This document shows, piece by piece, positions 48,451 through 59,701 of a DNA stretch of 64,000 nt. The notes below the pieces were generated by a model. The model saw only the letters and a program-made list of their open reading frames with translations, ran no database searches and was not told the DNA's origin. Position numbers and translations under genes: made by a program. Position 1 is the first letter of the stretch, and each line of letters begins with the position of its first letter. The stretch comes from Thereva unica (lineage: Eukaryota > Arthropoda > Insecta > Diptera > Therevidae): contig OX465284.1 in the NCBI GenBank assembly GCA_949987705.1, forward strand, positions 106,313,163 to 106,377,162, in the 5' to 3' direction.

Positions 48451-48829
48451 GATCACCACTGCTTCTGGGTTGGGTTGTGACGTCCCAACATATCAATATA
48501 CATACATTGTGATCCACACGGAAGGGCCTAGTACGAATCGATGCGGAACTCCTCATGTTGTTCCTTTTTAGGTAAAATACCAAATAACAGTTGGAGGCGG
48601 TGTTTGTTCGACTACTCACCCGGATCCAACACGATCCGCAGGCACTAATCGTAGCGGCTGCGGTGTGGCAAAGTGCACTTGTTGAAAATAGTCAAACCTT
48701 TTTTTTGGAATGGAACATATATTCCAAATTGCCAACAAGGATCCTGCACGACTCATCGTCTGCACGTCCTTCATATAATGCTTCTAGCAACTGCTTCTTC
48801 AAGCGGTCCCAATTCCGGGTCCATATCAC

Positions 48830-49970
48830 CTAGTCCATCCATCCAATGGCGCTACAGCCCAAATCGAGCCTTCGCCTCCTCTAGGGCATTTCTCCAAGTT
48901 TGACGGTCCCTTGCAGCGTGTCTCCAGTTCCGGATGTTGAGCATTGACTCTGCGTCGGCCGTCACAGAGTCTATCCATCTCCTCCTGGGTCTACCTACTG
49001 GCCTACTTCCTGAAATTTCTGATGTCATAAGCCGTTTTGGGCACCTTAAGTCCTCCATTCTGATTACGTGGCCGGCTAGTCTCATACCCCGTTTATGACT
49101 AGGTTCAACCCAACGGATATCGAGTTGAAACTGGGTCCATTCAACCCAACTCAGCTCTCCTACCTGGATCGAGTTGATATTTGACCTCATATACGCAGGT
49201 TGAGTTGAAATTGGGTTGAAGTGACATTTGTCTTGTTTGTATACTATTCGTGTAGTCCGCATTCGGCATTAGTTTTGTGTTCGATGTTTTTTCTGGTACA
49301 GGAAAAATAAATTATTTCATTCTAGATTTTTACGTTTCTATAAATGAGAATTTTACACAAAAATTTGAGGTTACGTTTTGATATCAATTCAACTTTATTT
49401 CAACCCAAAGTGAACTCAGCTCAACATCATATACGGTGGTCGAAATTCCAACTCAATCTCGACTCAACTTTTCGACCTAGTCATAAACGGGGTATCAGTC
49501 TGTTGATTTTTATTAAGGTTGAGAGTTGTGGGTCGTCAAAAATTTCATACAACTCGTTGTTGTATCTTCTTCGCCATATTCCATCCTCTCTGGTTGGGCC
49601 TATTATGCATCTGAGAATTTTCCCCTCAAACCTGTTGACTCGTTCCTCTATGTCCTGGGTCATAGTCCAAGTCTCGCTACCATAACACAGTACTGGTCGT
49701 ATTACTGTTTTGTAGAGTGAGAGTTTCGTTTTCCTGTGCACAAATCTTGAGTGCAGGATTTGTTTTTGGGCATAAAAGGCTCTCTTAGCCAGTAGTATTC
49801 GTCTGGTTATTTCTTCTTTTTCTTCGTTTCTTTTTGTGATAGTAGACCCAAGGTAGACTGTTTTATCGACTACTTCTAGGTTATGTTCGTCGATGGTTAT
49901 ATTTCTTCCCATTCTAAATCTTCCTGCTCTGGATTGTTGCATCACCTTCGTTTTTTCTTCGTCTAGTCAG
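48830..49970 (-). pseudogene. RTE-clade LINE 3' end, interrupted by an inverted-repeat element
   Basis: A minus-strand frame (49,481-49,945, open from about 49,966) reads EKTKVMQQSRAGRFRMGRNI, VDKTVYLGSTITKRNEEKEE, RRILLAKRAFYAQKQILHSR, LYKTVIRPVLCYGSETWTMT and IKINRL, the RTE RT C-terminus. After the 0.4-kb insertion it resumes with RLAGHVIRMEDLRCPKRLMT, GSRPVGRPRRRWIDSV, LNIRNWRHAARDRQTWRNAL and EEAKARFGL, a complete C-terminal end. The two parts rejoin in frame as INRLAGHV. The 3' tail on the minus strand is GGATGGATGG, a short tandem tail as in RTE. Confidence 0.92.
49083..49496. mobile_element. 0.41-kb inverted-repeat element inserted in the RTE relic
   Basis: The ends ATACCCCGTTTATGACTAGGT (49,084-49,104) and the exact inverse (49,475-49,495) form 21-bp perfect termini. 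The interior repeats degenerate CAACCCAAC and GAGTTGAAAYTGGG words in both orientations. AGTCT flanks the element at 49,078-49,082 and 49,497-49,501, and excision with one AGTCT restores the RTE frame. A 5-bp duplication is unusual for common MITE groups. No transposase. Confidence 0.85.
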
Positions 49971-51054
49971 TGATTCCTAAACTATAGCCGTCCTGGTTGA
50001 AGCCATCCTTCCAGGTCAGGTTCCTGTCCATATATAGCTCAAACGACATTGTGAGTAAGATTCTCTTCATTCATACGATCTGGATGTCCTCCCCACTGAA
50101 AGTTATATTTGCTTCTCCTTATATCAGAGTTTTCATAGTCGTAGTTTACATAGGAGGTTAACTACTATATCGGTAAAGCTGTGTATAATCTAAACTGCTT
50201 CAACACCAAGTTCTAGTCAGAAAGATATACATAAAATAAAAGTATGGAAGAACTGTCAATGTCAATACCTTACTCCATCCACTCCAATTGGGTAGCAAAT
50301 GCGACAAAACGCTGACTACGACTGTCAAACGAGATATGGCTTCTCGCTTATTATACTTACAGGCTATGTCAGAATATCAGAGTGAGCAAGGGATTGCTAA
50401 AAAAGGAGATAGTAGACATAAGGAGAAGCATTAGCGTGGTAGAATTAGAAAGTCCATTGCCCTGCTTGGAATAGAGCCTTGGACCTTTGGAGTGCTAGTC
50501 GGATGCCTAAATCCCTGGTCTTGAAGTTTCAATGTACCCATGTATGTAAAGACCCCCATTCACATGCAGAATGATGAAGTGGCCCGCAGTCTACGGCCTG
50601 TCAGGCGGTTGACTCAAGTCCTCACCCTCCAGTCAGATTGAGTGATGTGTGGACTTCTTTGTACTTTCCCTGCCGACCAGGCCTTTCAGGCCATCGCCTG
50701 AGCGATAAAAACGACTAAGCGACTCTCCGTGTCAGAGGATGCCTCTTTTCCAGTCTTCTTGCTCCCATATTGACGTAAGTGAGGGAGAAACTATTTTAAA
50801 ATATTCACTTTTAAGGGGACGCAATAATTACTATCAAACACTTTCCTGCTAACAACCATCTATCCTTAAAACTATTATAGCCTCACAAAGCACAACTTCG
50901 CACACTTTTAAAGGAAAATCAACCCTCAAAAAAGGCTTCATTAATATTTAACAACCATTTCAAATTCCATTCACCTGCATTTAGGACAGAAACTTTTATC
51001 TTTATTACCGGAACGTTAAATCTGTTTTATTTATGTATGGGTGGGTGGTAGGTC
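49971..51054. other. No gene recognised
   Basis: No motif. Moderate GC and short frames only. Confidence 0.4.
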
Positions 51055-51719
51055 CCCAGTAGGAATTCTAGGAAGGCCTTACCGATGGAGCACTGAAATA
51101 AGTACTCATCTGGTAAGGGGTACCCCTTATTTTCTTGGTGCTAGATGAGCCCTTACAAACCCCATTACAAGAGAAGGCAGATGGTAAGGTGTAGTCCAGA
51201 ATTATACCCAAACAAGCGAGAATATGCTCGATGACTCAAGGGAGCTTTCCTGGAGCTTTCATCAATTTTATAGAAAAAAAGAAAACGGGCAATTATATTC
51301 GTCGACATAAAATGCGACATTAGCATACTCAATAGCCCGGCGCTCATTCGATACGGAGGACAAGCATCTTTGGAGAAGTGGAGAATTTAGTTGGGGGACT
51401 GCTTAGGTAAAGCCAATCTCGGGCTTGGAAAAAAAGGCATTTGTAAAAGATGAAAAAAATAAAAGCATTTCGACACCGGATAACATATCCACAGGCGCCC
51501 ATGAATATCTGTTTTTGCAATGTTCCATTTGCTGCCTTACTATACCCCTTACAGATGAGCAGTTCTATAAGTACTCTAAGGTAAGTACTAAAGTAAGGCC
51601 TTACCCCCTATGACATCGTGTGTAAAAGTAAGCACTTCTGTAAAAGGATGTGGTAAGGCCTACCCCTTACCAGTAAGTGCTGATTTCAGTACTTCTGTAA
51701 GCTTACCGGTCCTACTGGG
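51055..51719. mobile_element. 0.67-kb terminal-inverted-repeat element carrying a 5S-like sequence
   Basis: The left end CCCAGTAGGAATTCTAGGAA ... CTTACC ... CACTGAAATAAGTACTCATC ... TGGTAAGGGGTA pairs with the inverse of the right end CCCAGTAGGACCGGTAAGC ... TACTGAAATCAGCACTTAC ... TGGTAAGGGGTA, an imperfect inverted repeat of about 65-70 bp. The centre contains 5S-like copy 4 with its flanks. No target duplication is clear. Inverted ends around an internal SINE-like unit suggest either a nested insertion or capture. Confidence 0.65.
51180..51500 (+). repeat. 5S rRNA-like repeat, copy 4
   Basis: The plus strand at about 51,314-51,410 reads GCGACATTAGCATACTCAAT, AGCCCGGCGCTCATTCGATA, CGGAGGACAAGCATC and AATTTAGTTGGGGGACTGCT. 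This aligns in order with 5S rRNA from near its 5' end (GACCATACCACGCTGAATA) to the 3' half. Flanks such as CAAGCCCGAGATTGGC/TTTACCTAAGC on the complement and GCCCGTTTTCTTTTTTTCTA match copy 1 at 3.05-3.33 kb across about 300 bp, in inverted orientation. Confidence 0.7.
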
Positions 51720-52250
51720 TCAGTACCAAAAATCTACATATGCATCACAGATAAGGGCCACTCCTAATATATGGTAGTGTAACTTTTCGGCTTGCATCAT
51801 CTGCCCTTCACTCTGGCATTGTGAATTAACATGGACAGAATATTACCAACTGTCGAACTTTATTCTGGGTATGACTTTGGGGGTTACTCTAAACAAAACT
51901 AAAGTTTCAAATGTGAAACTTTGTCCTTTTGAAAATCACCACGTTTATTTTAGAAAACATATGGGCCAAAAATTCTTTACTAATGAAACTCGTTGGTCTC
52001 TGCTAAAAATATTTCGAGTGGTAGTAGTAGTGGTAGTAGTTTTTGATTAAATTCTCCACTGTGCAGGTTTTGTGTTTCCTCTTTGCTTTAATATCGCATC
52101 GTAAATTAAATATAAAATTTAGAAAGTTTCGCTTTTTGTAAATTTATTTTACATTAATTATAATTGAGTAGGAAAACATTAAAAATTCCTTCATATATAA
52201 CAAAAAAAAAAAAAAAAAAAATTGGCAGTTCTAGGGACTGCCGATAGAAG
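51720..52250. other. No gene recognised; poly-A run
   Basis: AT-rich. A run of about 19 A at 52,202-52,220 lies just downstream of the Helitron Rep fragment on its own strand. No other structure. Confidence 0.45.
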
Positions 52251-52535
52251 TGAAAACTTAGAACTTAGAGATGTTGAAATTAGATTCTTTTGAAGTAATA
52301 CAAAATTCTATATTTCTTGAAAGGACTAAATCTTTTTGATTGCAGTATTTTCATTAGGACATTAACCAACTTATTAAAATATGTAGCACAAGTAACTGCG
52401 TCTTCATTAATAAGTGTACTTTTTTCTATAAAATTTAATGCTGCTGCATCTTCAACCGATATCTCAGAATTATTTTTTAAATTATAATTGTAGCATTTTT
52501 GACCATCCTATTTCATTAGCACTTATTGTAAAAAA
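52250..52535 (-). pseudogene. Helitron Rep (Helitron_like_N) fragment
   Basis: On the minus strand FFTISANEIGWS is followed, after a frame break, by NSEISVEDAAALNFIEKSTL, INEDAVTCATYFNKLVNVLM, KILQSKRFSPFKKYRILYYF, KRI, stop, FQHL, stop. Live Helitron Reps have FFTxSANExxW, then the INEDPVTCA.YF block, then YFKRxEFQHRGSPHAHI with its catalytic histidines. The copy breaks exactly before the HxH motif and carries two stops. It begins where the endonuclease ends, in another frame. Confidence 0.8.
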
Positions 52536-53430
52536 GATACAATCGGGTTATGGTAACTAAAGTAAGAAATGAAAATGTTTGATTCAAATTTATCTAAGTA
52601 TCGCGTAAAAACCGCATCGATCGTCGTTTTATATTTGGTAGTACTAAGTTTTCGATCATTGGACATATTTAAATTAAGTGTTGCATTTAAAAAATCAATT
52701 AATGGTAGATTTTTATCATCTGCAAAGTTAATATTGAAGTCTCCACTTAAAATCATCGGTACATTATCATATTTTTCGCCGAATCTTTTTTCGAGAATTT
52801 CAGAACCTTCTTTTGTATAAATCATCAAATTTTCGAATAAAAATTGTTGTATCTGTCTCATAGATTTTCCAGGCGAAATATAAACGGCAACCATTAATAT
52901 GTATTGCCCATTCTCGGAACTGCAACGAGCAACGCATATTTCGCCTATATCAGAAACATTAACACCAATGCTTCTAGTGAATTTAGTATGTATGTCCATA
53001 TATGATGTAATGAAGTGTGACGTATCTTGAGTATTGTGATAAATAGCTACTCCTGCTGCTGGAACTTCGGGTCTTTTATAACTTACAACAAAGTTGAAAT
53101 TCGGAACATCAAGTGGTTCTTCGTTTTTCATACGAGTTTCTGACAAAAGCAGAACATTTGACTTTTTTACGATAGCATCATTTTTAGATCAGCTGCATGC
53201 GCATGCAAACTTTGACAATTGAATGAAAATATCGATAATCCTTTCTTGTTGGAGATGAATTCTAGAAAAGTTTTGGTGACCGTTTGTAGTGTATTGTTTT
53301 GTAACCTTTTCAATTCTAACGTTAGATCCTCTCGATGACTTGTTGATCTTTTATGATGTTTATCTGTTTCTGAAGCATTTAGAGGTGTTCCTGTTTTACC
53401 AATCCAAAATTTCCAGCTGCTGCTAATATT
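52523..53430 (-). pseudogene. Helentron-type EEP endonuclease fragment
   Basis: The minus-strand frame 52,523-53,146 reads LLLSETRMKNEEPLDVPNF, AAGVAIYHNTQDTSHF, VAVYISPGKS, MILSGDFNINFADDKN, STTKYKTTIDAVFTRYL and ISYFSYHNPIVSFLQ, stop. The SETR glutamate and GDFNIN block fit an endonuclease/exonuclease/phosphatase fold. SYHNPIV stands where many EEP enzymes have SDH. Upstream, across one missing base, are GLSIFSFNCQSLHAHAADLK and LELKRLQNNTLQTVTKTFLE. This wording is typical of the EN attached to Helentron/PIF1-type Helitron proteins. It is frameshifted and lacks the helicase. Confidence 0.85.
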
Positions 53431-54325
53431 TTCTTGAATTTAACACATCAGTCAAAATGACTGGTTTTATATTTTCATTTTCGATACTTAATTGAATAAT
53501 AGTAGGCGGTCAGATTTATTTTTTTATTCAAAATCACAATGTTTTTGATTATAATCGATTGAGCGCGTGCGCCAGTAATGAGCATGTCGGTGACGCGAAC
53601 CCATAACATTTTCCCCTATCAAAAAGTGCCCAACGCGGCTAAAGAAGTTTTCACTTCAAAAACAATTTCAACGTGAAACAATTTATATTCAAAAGGATCA
53701 AGGAAATCGAGTAAAAAGATTTTCTCCTTTCTGCTTTGTTTCCCAGAAAGATGCTAGCGGAAGGATATTGGTTATCCTGGTTTTGATTACCTTTTCCTTT
53801 CCGCTAACAAATGGGACGAAAAAAGGGATTTTTCTTTCAAGCAGGGACTGGATTTTTTTTGTTATTCTACACTCCTTCTTAAAGTTTAGTTATGTAACCT
53901 GGAAGGAACCTGTCCAGGATGTAAAGTATTGCAAGGTCAAATTTGAGATACTCAACTTTTTCCGAGGAGATTTATCGCAAGGTATAAAACTTAATTAGGT
54001 GGAATTGAAGCTGAAGGAATGTGCTTTGCTGTGTTATGAAGGGATATTTTGACCTTCTGGAAATACATTGAAAAATTCATTTTGTTTTGTAGGCAATTTG
54101 CCGCAGGTTTTGTTTGGTGAAGGATTTCTTTTTGGATGGAGTAGAATTATGTAATTTTTGCACGAGAATTAAATAATTAGTGAATAATTTGGTGCACATT
54201 AACGGAGTTTTAACATTTTTGCGAGAAAGGAGCTTACGAAACATTCAATTTGGTCTACTTTCAACTTGCACACACACACACACATTATGTAAAACCAACA
54301 CATGCCCTTGCAATTTTCTCCTATT
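53431..54325. other. No gene recognised
   Basis: The part next to 53.43 kb may be more Helentron linker, but no motif confirms it. A CA microsatellite is at about 54,271-54,284. Confidence 0.4.
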
Positions 54326-55380
54326 TTACTTTGATCCGTTCCGGTCGAAGTGGGACATCATCGCAATGGATTCGTTGCTGTCGGTGCCGCTGAGTCTCCA
54401 TTCCACTCCATTCACCATTCGTTTCCATTCTTGAGGATTTTTTTTCGAGCCAATCGTTGATTCTTTAAGTCGCTCTCGATATTCTTTAGCCAGGTTTTCT
54501 TCGATGCCGATCGCAGAATTGTCTAGTCTGCGGACGGTCTCGCCAGAGAAGTCTACGTGGCAAGCGGTGTCTAAACCACGGTATAATCCATTCGGCAAAC
54601 ATTTCTAAACCACCGTAGTCGACTTTTTCGATATTCTTCTTTGATCAGTGTGTTCTGATCGCATCTTTTCGTCTAACTGCCTCATTTTGCAGGCGATCGC
54701 GGAGTAAGACACCAAGAATCTGCCTCGAGCTTGTTGAGGTTCGACTTAAGCAGAGTCCACGTTTCCGATCCATGCGGGTTTGGGTGCTGGACCTTGTGGC
54801 GGAGCGTGGTTGTTCAAGCTGATGGCAGAATTCTCTCCACATCTCCATGGAGAGACATCGCAAAAGTTCCATCCGATTTTTTGATGTTGTCGTTTGTTGA
54901 AGTTGTTTTGCGCCTAATCGCCGGATAGTCTTTAACAGCGTCGGGTACTCGTACCTTGACGCCGCTTCTTCCATATCGGCTGCAGCGTTATTCCAGTAGG
55001 CTTTTCATTCCGATTTCATTTTCTGTCGAACTTCGGTACTGTTCGAAATCGACTTATTTGTTTCCGCTGATCGACGAGGTCCAGACTGTTATCAGAGATC
55101 CAGGGGTAAGTTCATTTACGGAAGTTCGTTTACTTCATTGCACAGCCCACAATGAATTACGATAATTACCTTTCTTCTATATCGGTCCTGTATGGCGAGC
55201 GCCGCGAATTTGTTGGATAATGCCATTTGAAACTCCCGTAGGCACGCCCAATATTTCTTGGTTGGTGGTGCCACCTTTTTCTTCGCTCTTTGTAAACGCA
55301 TCTGTAATTTCGCTCGAACAAGATAATGGTCCGATCCGCATTCTTTGAGCGGATTGTAATCTAACATCGTAGAGCACTTG
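54326..55380 (-). pseudogene. CR1/RTE-type LINE relic with large internal deletion
   Basis: On the minus strand the first part (55,116-55,367) reads NPLKECGSDHYLVRAKLQMR, LQRAKKKVAPPTKKYW and MALSNKFAALAIQ, the end of an APE endonuclease with the catalytic SDH kept, plus linker. About 55,000-54,600 then gives HGSETWTLLKSNLNKLEAD, ILGVLLRDRLQNEAVRRKDA and IRKSRLRWFRNVCRMD in shifting frames, the extreme C-terminus of RT. The RT core with YADD is deleted. 54,326-54,598 is an open frame reading AIGIEENLAKEYRERLKES and is probably the post-RT tail. Confidence 0.72.
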
Positions 55381-56030
55381 CCGGATGGATTTCGTCAGGT
55401 GAGTTGGTGCTTGAGTTTGGGCCTTCGGCCAGTAGCCCTCTTCTCACCAGCATTCGTGGTCCCCAGCACTGGCACATCGACTGCCCTAGCTGCGGTAACA
55501 TTATTTCGTAAATAGTTGGTTCTTGTATCCATGCGAAATATTGCCTAGTTTATTCGGTTTCCCAATTCTGGTCAATTCGACAGGTTGACCACCCTCCTGT
55601 CACACCCTGGACAGTTGACTAAGCTGGAGTTTGCTAGAAGATTCCAAAGACCAAAAGTAACGAAGTGTAAGAGTTATCGTTCGCACTGCAGAGATACAAA
55701 TCCCTATCAGTGGGTTAATGGGTATTATGCTCCAGCAGCTGTCTTTCTAAAAACGCGAGACTGTTTTAAGATCTACAATGGTTGGGACAGAAAATGGATA
55801 TGGAAAGCTGGCACTTATTTATGATCCGAATTACTAAGAGGTCAGTCTACATCGACGGAGAACCGTTTGCATGGAAAGTAAAAATAGATATTATTGATGT
55901 CTGCAAAAAGTTCTGCGTCTTTGGCATTAAAGTGATTAAGCTTATTTACATTGAAAACGGTAAAACTACTCGCAAAAATCATTTCATACTCTGCGTGCAT
56001 AGATAAAAGTCGGGAAATTGCATCGATCCA
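55381..56030. other. No gene recognised
   Basis: Plus-strand frames of 79 and 74 codons at 55,585-56,006 have no domain I know. Nothing else is supported. Confidence 0.4.
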
Positions 56031-56570
56031 TGCGTCTAATAGCGCTAGAGCTCAAATCGCCAGCACTTGAGCTCAAATCGAGCCCTCCTCTATCGTATTT
56101 CTACAAGTTGTTCTCTTGCAGTGTGTCTCCAGTGCCAAATATTGAGCATTTCCCTTAAGTTAGTCGTAAGAAAGTCCAGGTTCATAGCTGCTGCCCTCTT
56201 TCCTGTAGCAACTCAGCTGTGATTTTAGCGACTCCTGGCGATTTTGTGGCGTTTTACAGCTTCACACACCTCATCCAGTGACTCCGATTTTATTGAAATA
56301 TTATCTTGACGAATTACAAATGTTTCCTTCAGTACTATGGGTTTGGATTCAATAAGTTTCGAAAATGATAGGGTACTCTTCCTTCTGCCAACTGTAGCTT
56401 ATCTATGTCGTATTTTGTTTATATTTTGCCATATTAGGTTTTGATCGGAATCCGGGTTCAAAATTTCCCCTTGGCTAGTTATTAAGCCAAGCCACAGCAT
56501 TCTCTTCTCTCTTTCGTTATATCCAGTATACTCGTGGCTCGCTTTCAATTAAGACCTAGCTACATTCGGT
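56030..56570 (-). pseudogene. RTE-clade LINE, short composite fragment
   Basis: Three stretches match other RTE pieces in the window. About 56,070-56,170 (aaatcgagccctcctctatc, gtgtctccagtgcc) matches the RTE C-terminus at 48,855-48,950. About 56,250-56,370 matches 39,630-39,760 (ggaatattatcttga-type wording and ggattcaataagttt). About 56,380-56,540 matches 40,190-40,340 (cttatctatgtcgtatttt, ccagtatactcgtggc). The order on the minus strand is linker, later region, C-terminus, so this is an internally deleted copy. No open frame remains. Confidence 0.7.
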
Positions 56571-58505
56571 ATTATCAAAGTTCAAGTTTCAGCATCCTCA
56601 ACTTGATAACAGGAGAAAAAACCACGATGGCCTTGGGTCATGACCTAGTTCCCATGCCCAACCGCCACATTACCCACTCTTATAATTTTAAACAAATTAT
56701 AAAACTCACTCATATTTGAATCAAAAGCAAACAACAAAAGTGAAATTTGATCCGAATCAAAACTTCTCCTTCAAAGACCTCAATAATGCACCTATGGCAA
56801 CAACTGAGCCAATAGCTTCCTTTAAAATGATCTAAAGTTCAACAATCAACAACCCAATTCTGAATGGAAACTCCAAACGAATTTGAACCTGAGACTCTCC
56901 TTTATAGTACTGAGGTGGGTACTAAGGATTATAGGTTATAAAGAAGGGTAATCAACAGCTTTTAAGGCTGGAGGGAATTGAATTTCTTTGTGCAGTTTTC
57001 TATAACACATTTATTGCCATGAGAGAAATTTATTCCAGCTCTCAGGTCTTTAGTGCCTTTTTTCTAGTATCCTAATTCCTTGGGGTTTAATCGATATGTA
57101 GTTTAGTAGGATAAGAGGATAGATTCGACATGGTTTGATATTGATTGGGAAATTTATCGATTGCCTAATCCTGTTTTTGAAATATTGACATATGTACATC
57201 CAGGTGATAGGGCAAAGAAACTCTGATGATTCGACTATATGCCGCAGAGATGTGTGAAAGCTATGCTCCCATTTCCAAAAGAAAACTGTGTGAAATTTTT
57301 TCGGACAAATTCCAGATTACTGTGGAAAAAAACTCTCTCTACAGTTTTCATGAAGGAAAATTCCTGTCGTTGTCCTCTGGATGGCTCGATCCGTTCGTTG
57401 CTGTTTTAGGACATTTTCATAGATATTGGATATGTGAATTTACATAAAGTGTTGCATTTAACGATATTCCATCCAATTCCACTCCGTTCAAATGCAAAGA
57501 AAACGTACATCAGTGAAATTTATGCAGTGAATACACGAAATATTTCACCGTCACACCACCAGGAAATTCAACCCTCTTGCCACACCATCATATCCTGTCC
57601 TCTATCTCTGCAGTATCATCTCCATAGTATAGATGTTTTTCGAAAAAAAAAATAAATAAAAAAATAAAAAAAAAAAATAAACTAAACTTTGAAAGGCTGC
57701 AAAGCAATGAATGTAGAGTATTCTGTCGAAACTTCAAGCGTCATCATGATGGTTGAAATACGCTTTAGTGGGTATTCACTTTGTAGTGTAGAAAGTTATG
57801 AATAAAAAGTTTCTGACGTTTGACAAACATTTCCGGGATTTCTCGGGGTCCTTTTTCGTCCCGCATGATGTGTGTGTAACAGTGAAAAAAATAATGGCTA
57901 CAGGGTTGTTCGGTATGACACGTGTATAATAGATCACCATCATCAAACACTATACTATACTATATATATTTTCTTCCACTCATTTTTATATGGCCTCCAA
58001 AGGCGTGTGTGAGGGGGATTGTGTACACCTCTCACGTAAAGTGGCATAATGGAATTTCATTCCACTCAACTCATTCACACAAGTTTCCTTTCTTGTATAT
58101 ATATTTTTTCTTTTTTTTCCCCGGTATATGCTGGATTTATGTTGTTATAGTATATATGGAATAGATTGATTTATGTATTTTTTATTTAATTGATGGAATA
58201 GCCATGAGCTGGTGGAACACGTTTTCCAGAAAGATTAAGTCCTTCTGTCTAGAAAAATGTCAGGAAATTTAATTATAGATAAATCTTGGGATATTGTGAA
58301 ATCGATGCTAGGAACAGGATTAGGATTACATTTTGATGTTGAAGGATTTGGTTTTAACGTGTAGTGTGTGTTTTTTTTTCAGATTTACTAATATCCGGCT
58401 TTTGATGAAGTTTTTTTGTGTGGCTAGAAAAATACTAGATGCGACTGGTTAGCTCTTTTGTGGTTATATGTTTTGTTCTGGGATAGTTCTCTTGGGTTTA
58501 CACAG
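56571..58505. other. No gene recognised
   Basis: AT-rich, with an A-rich run at 57,645-57,682 and T-runs near 58,110. Short frames at 57,226-57,655 lack domains. Confidence 0.45.
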
Positions 58506-58760
58506 GAGCGTCGTTCAATAAGTCCTTAAAAGAGAAAATTATTAGAAAAATCGTATTATTTTAAGTCCTTTTTTCGTGTTTCTCAACATAATCTTCATTA
58601 ATTTCAAGGACCTTTATTCAGGGTTTTTCCAACGCAATGTAGATTGTTCCATAATTTTTGCCATCTAAATTCGAAACTCCGTAGGTGTACACTGCTACTC
58701 GCACGTTCTTCCTTGATTTTTGCGTTCAACTTCTAATGGTGGCTTAAAAGGCAATCGTAA
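58506..58760 (-). pseudogene. mariner-type transposase C-terminal remnant and terminus
   Basis: The minus strand reads TEFR..DGK (broken), ALEKP, VLEINEDYVEKHEK, resembling the mariner C-terminus RWxKCIxLxGDYVEK. It then runs through an AT-rich tail to GGACTTATTGAACGACGCTC at about 58,509-58,528, similar to TTCAATAAGTCC-type mariner termini. Only the last part of the element is present. Moderate confidence because the match is short. Confidence 0.45.
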
Positions 58761-58789
58761 TGCAAATGTAAGATTTTTATATAACCGCC

Positions 58790-58900
58790 AGGACTGATAG
58801 CCTGAGGAGGAATTCATTACTTGTTAGGCCATTTGGAATATGTGGCCATTCCACCGCAAGTCTTTGGCTAATGTCACGCCCAAGATGTTAGAGAATGGGT
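58790..58900 (-). mobile_element. CR1/Jockey-like LINE fragment, RT thumb
   Basis: The minus strand reads LGVTLAKDLRWNGHIFQMA, the same motif as LRWNNHILQV in the 38-kb LINE. Only about 100 bp are recognisable. Confidence 0.6.
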
Positions 58901-59405
58901 CAGTCATTAGTCCTAGGTCCCCGAGTTAAAATACAACGGGCGAAGACAGGCCGCTTGGCTTTTAAGAGACATATGATGGCCGTAAAGTTTTAATGGGAGC
59001 AAATACGGGCTCATGACGGCCAAACTTGACTTGATAGCCGGGTACTGAGCTGGACAAATGGCTCAGTCACTAGTTCCACATACCCCAGTAAAAATACAAT
59101 TGGCGAACACTGGCCACTTGGATTTTTACGGGGCATATGATGGCTTGGTGGAGTTTTTTTACCATTTGTAATAGAAGTACTGACCTGGACAAACCGGCAA
59201 ACGACGGCAAATTTGAGCCAGATTTTGCACCAAACGTATTTTATGGGCACTTGATCATTTTCGTTATGTACAATTGTATTTTCGATTTATCTTACTTAAA
59301 GATAACCGATACAAGGTATGATACTCGGAACATGGCCGAGGACTATGTTTCAATCACGGTCGGTGTTCGCCCATTGTAAGGCCATCTTTTATTTTTACTC
59401 AGCTC
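58894..59405. repeat. Cluster of a short dispersed repeat, three copies in two orientations
   Basis: Copies at about 58,894-58,990 and 59,057-59,150 run in the same direction (aatgggtcagtcattag / aatggctcagtcactag, then aaaatacaaygggcgaa, gccgcttgg/gccacttgg, catatgatggc). A third at about 59,345-59,405 is inverted (GGTCGGTGTTCGCCCATTGTA, TTTTATTTTTACTCAG). A fourth is at 5.83-5.89 kb. Family unknown; MITE or SINE. Confidence 0.6.
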
Positions 59406-59690
59406 TTAAAGCCGTTCAGCTCGACACGATTATTGTGGCCACAATAGCGAATGCTGAGTGTGTGGAAAGGGAATTTCTTTCGGTTTTGTTGCCTGCTATT
59501 CCCTCCATCTTGTAGATAAAGGAAGGGGTTAGGGATGTAGTGAAATTCTTCCAAGGACCAGAGGATTTTGCGTGCCCGTAGTTAAATTTTGCAGTTTACT
59601 TCTCAACCTCTCAATTAAACATAATTTAGCTGGTTAATTTTCTTACAAGCACGCACGCGCTCGCACCTAGCATGCATAGCGAACAAGTAG
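59406..59690. other. No gene recognised
   Basis: Short AT-rich stretch before the 21-bp minisatellite. Confidence 0.4.
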
Positions 59691-59701
59691 GCCTGTCACT
59701 A

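Noticed and set aside
51314..51410. Functional 5S rRNA gene
   Set aside because: Several substitutions in conserved loops and a disrupted terminal helix; it lies inside an inverted-repeat element.
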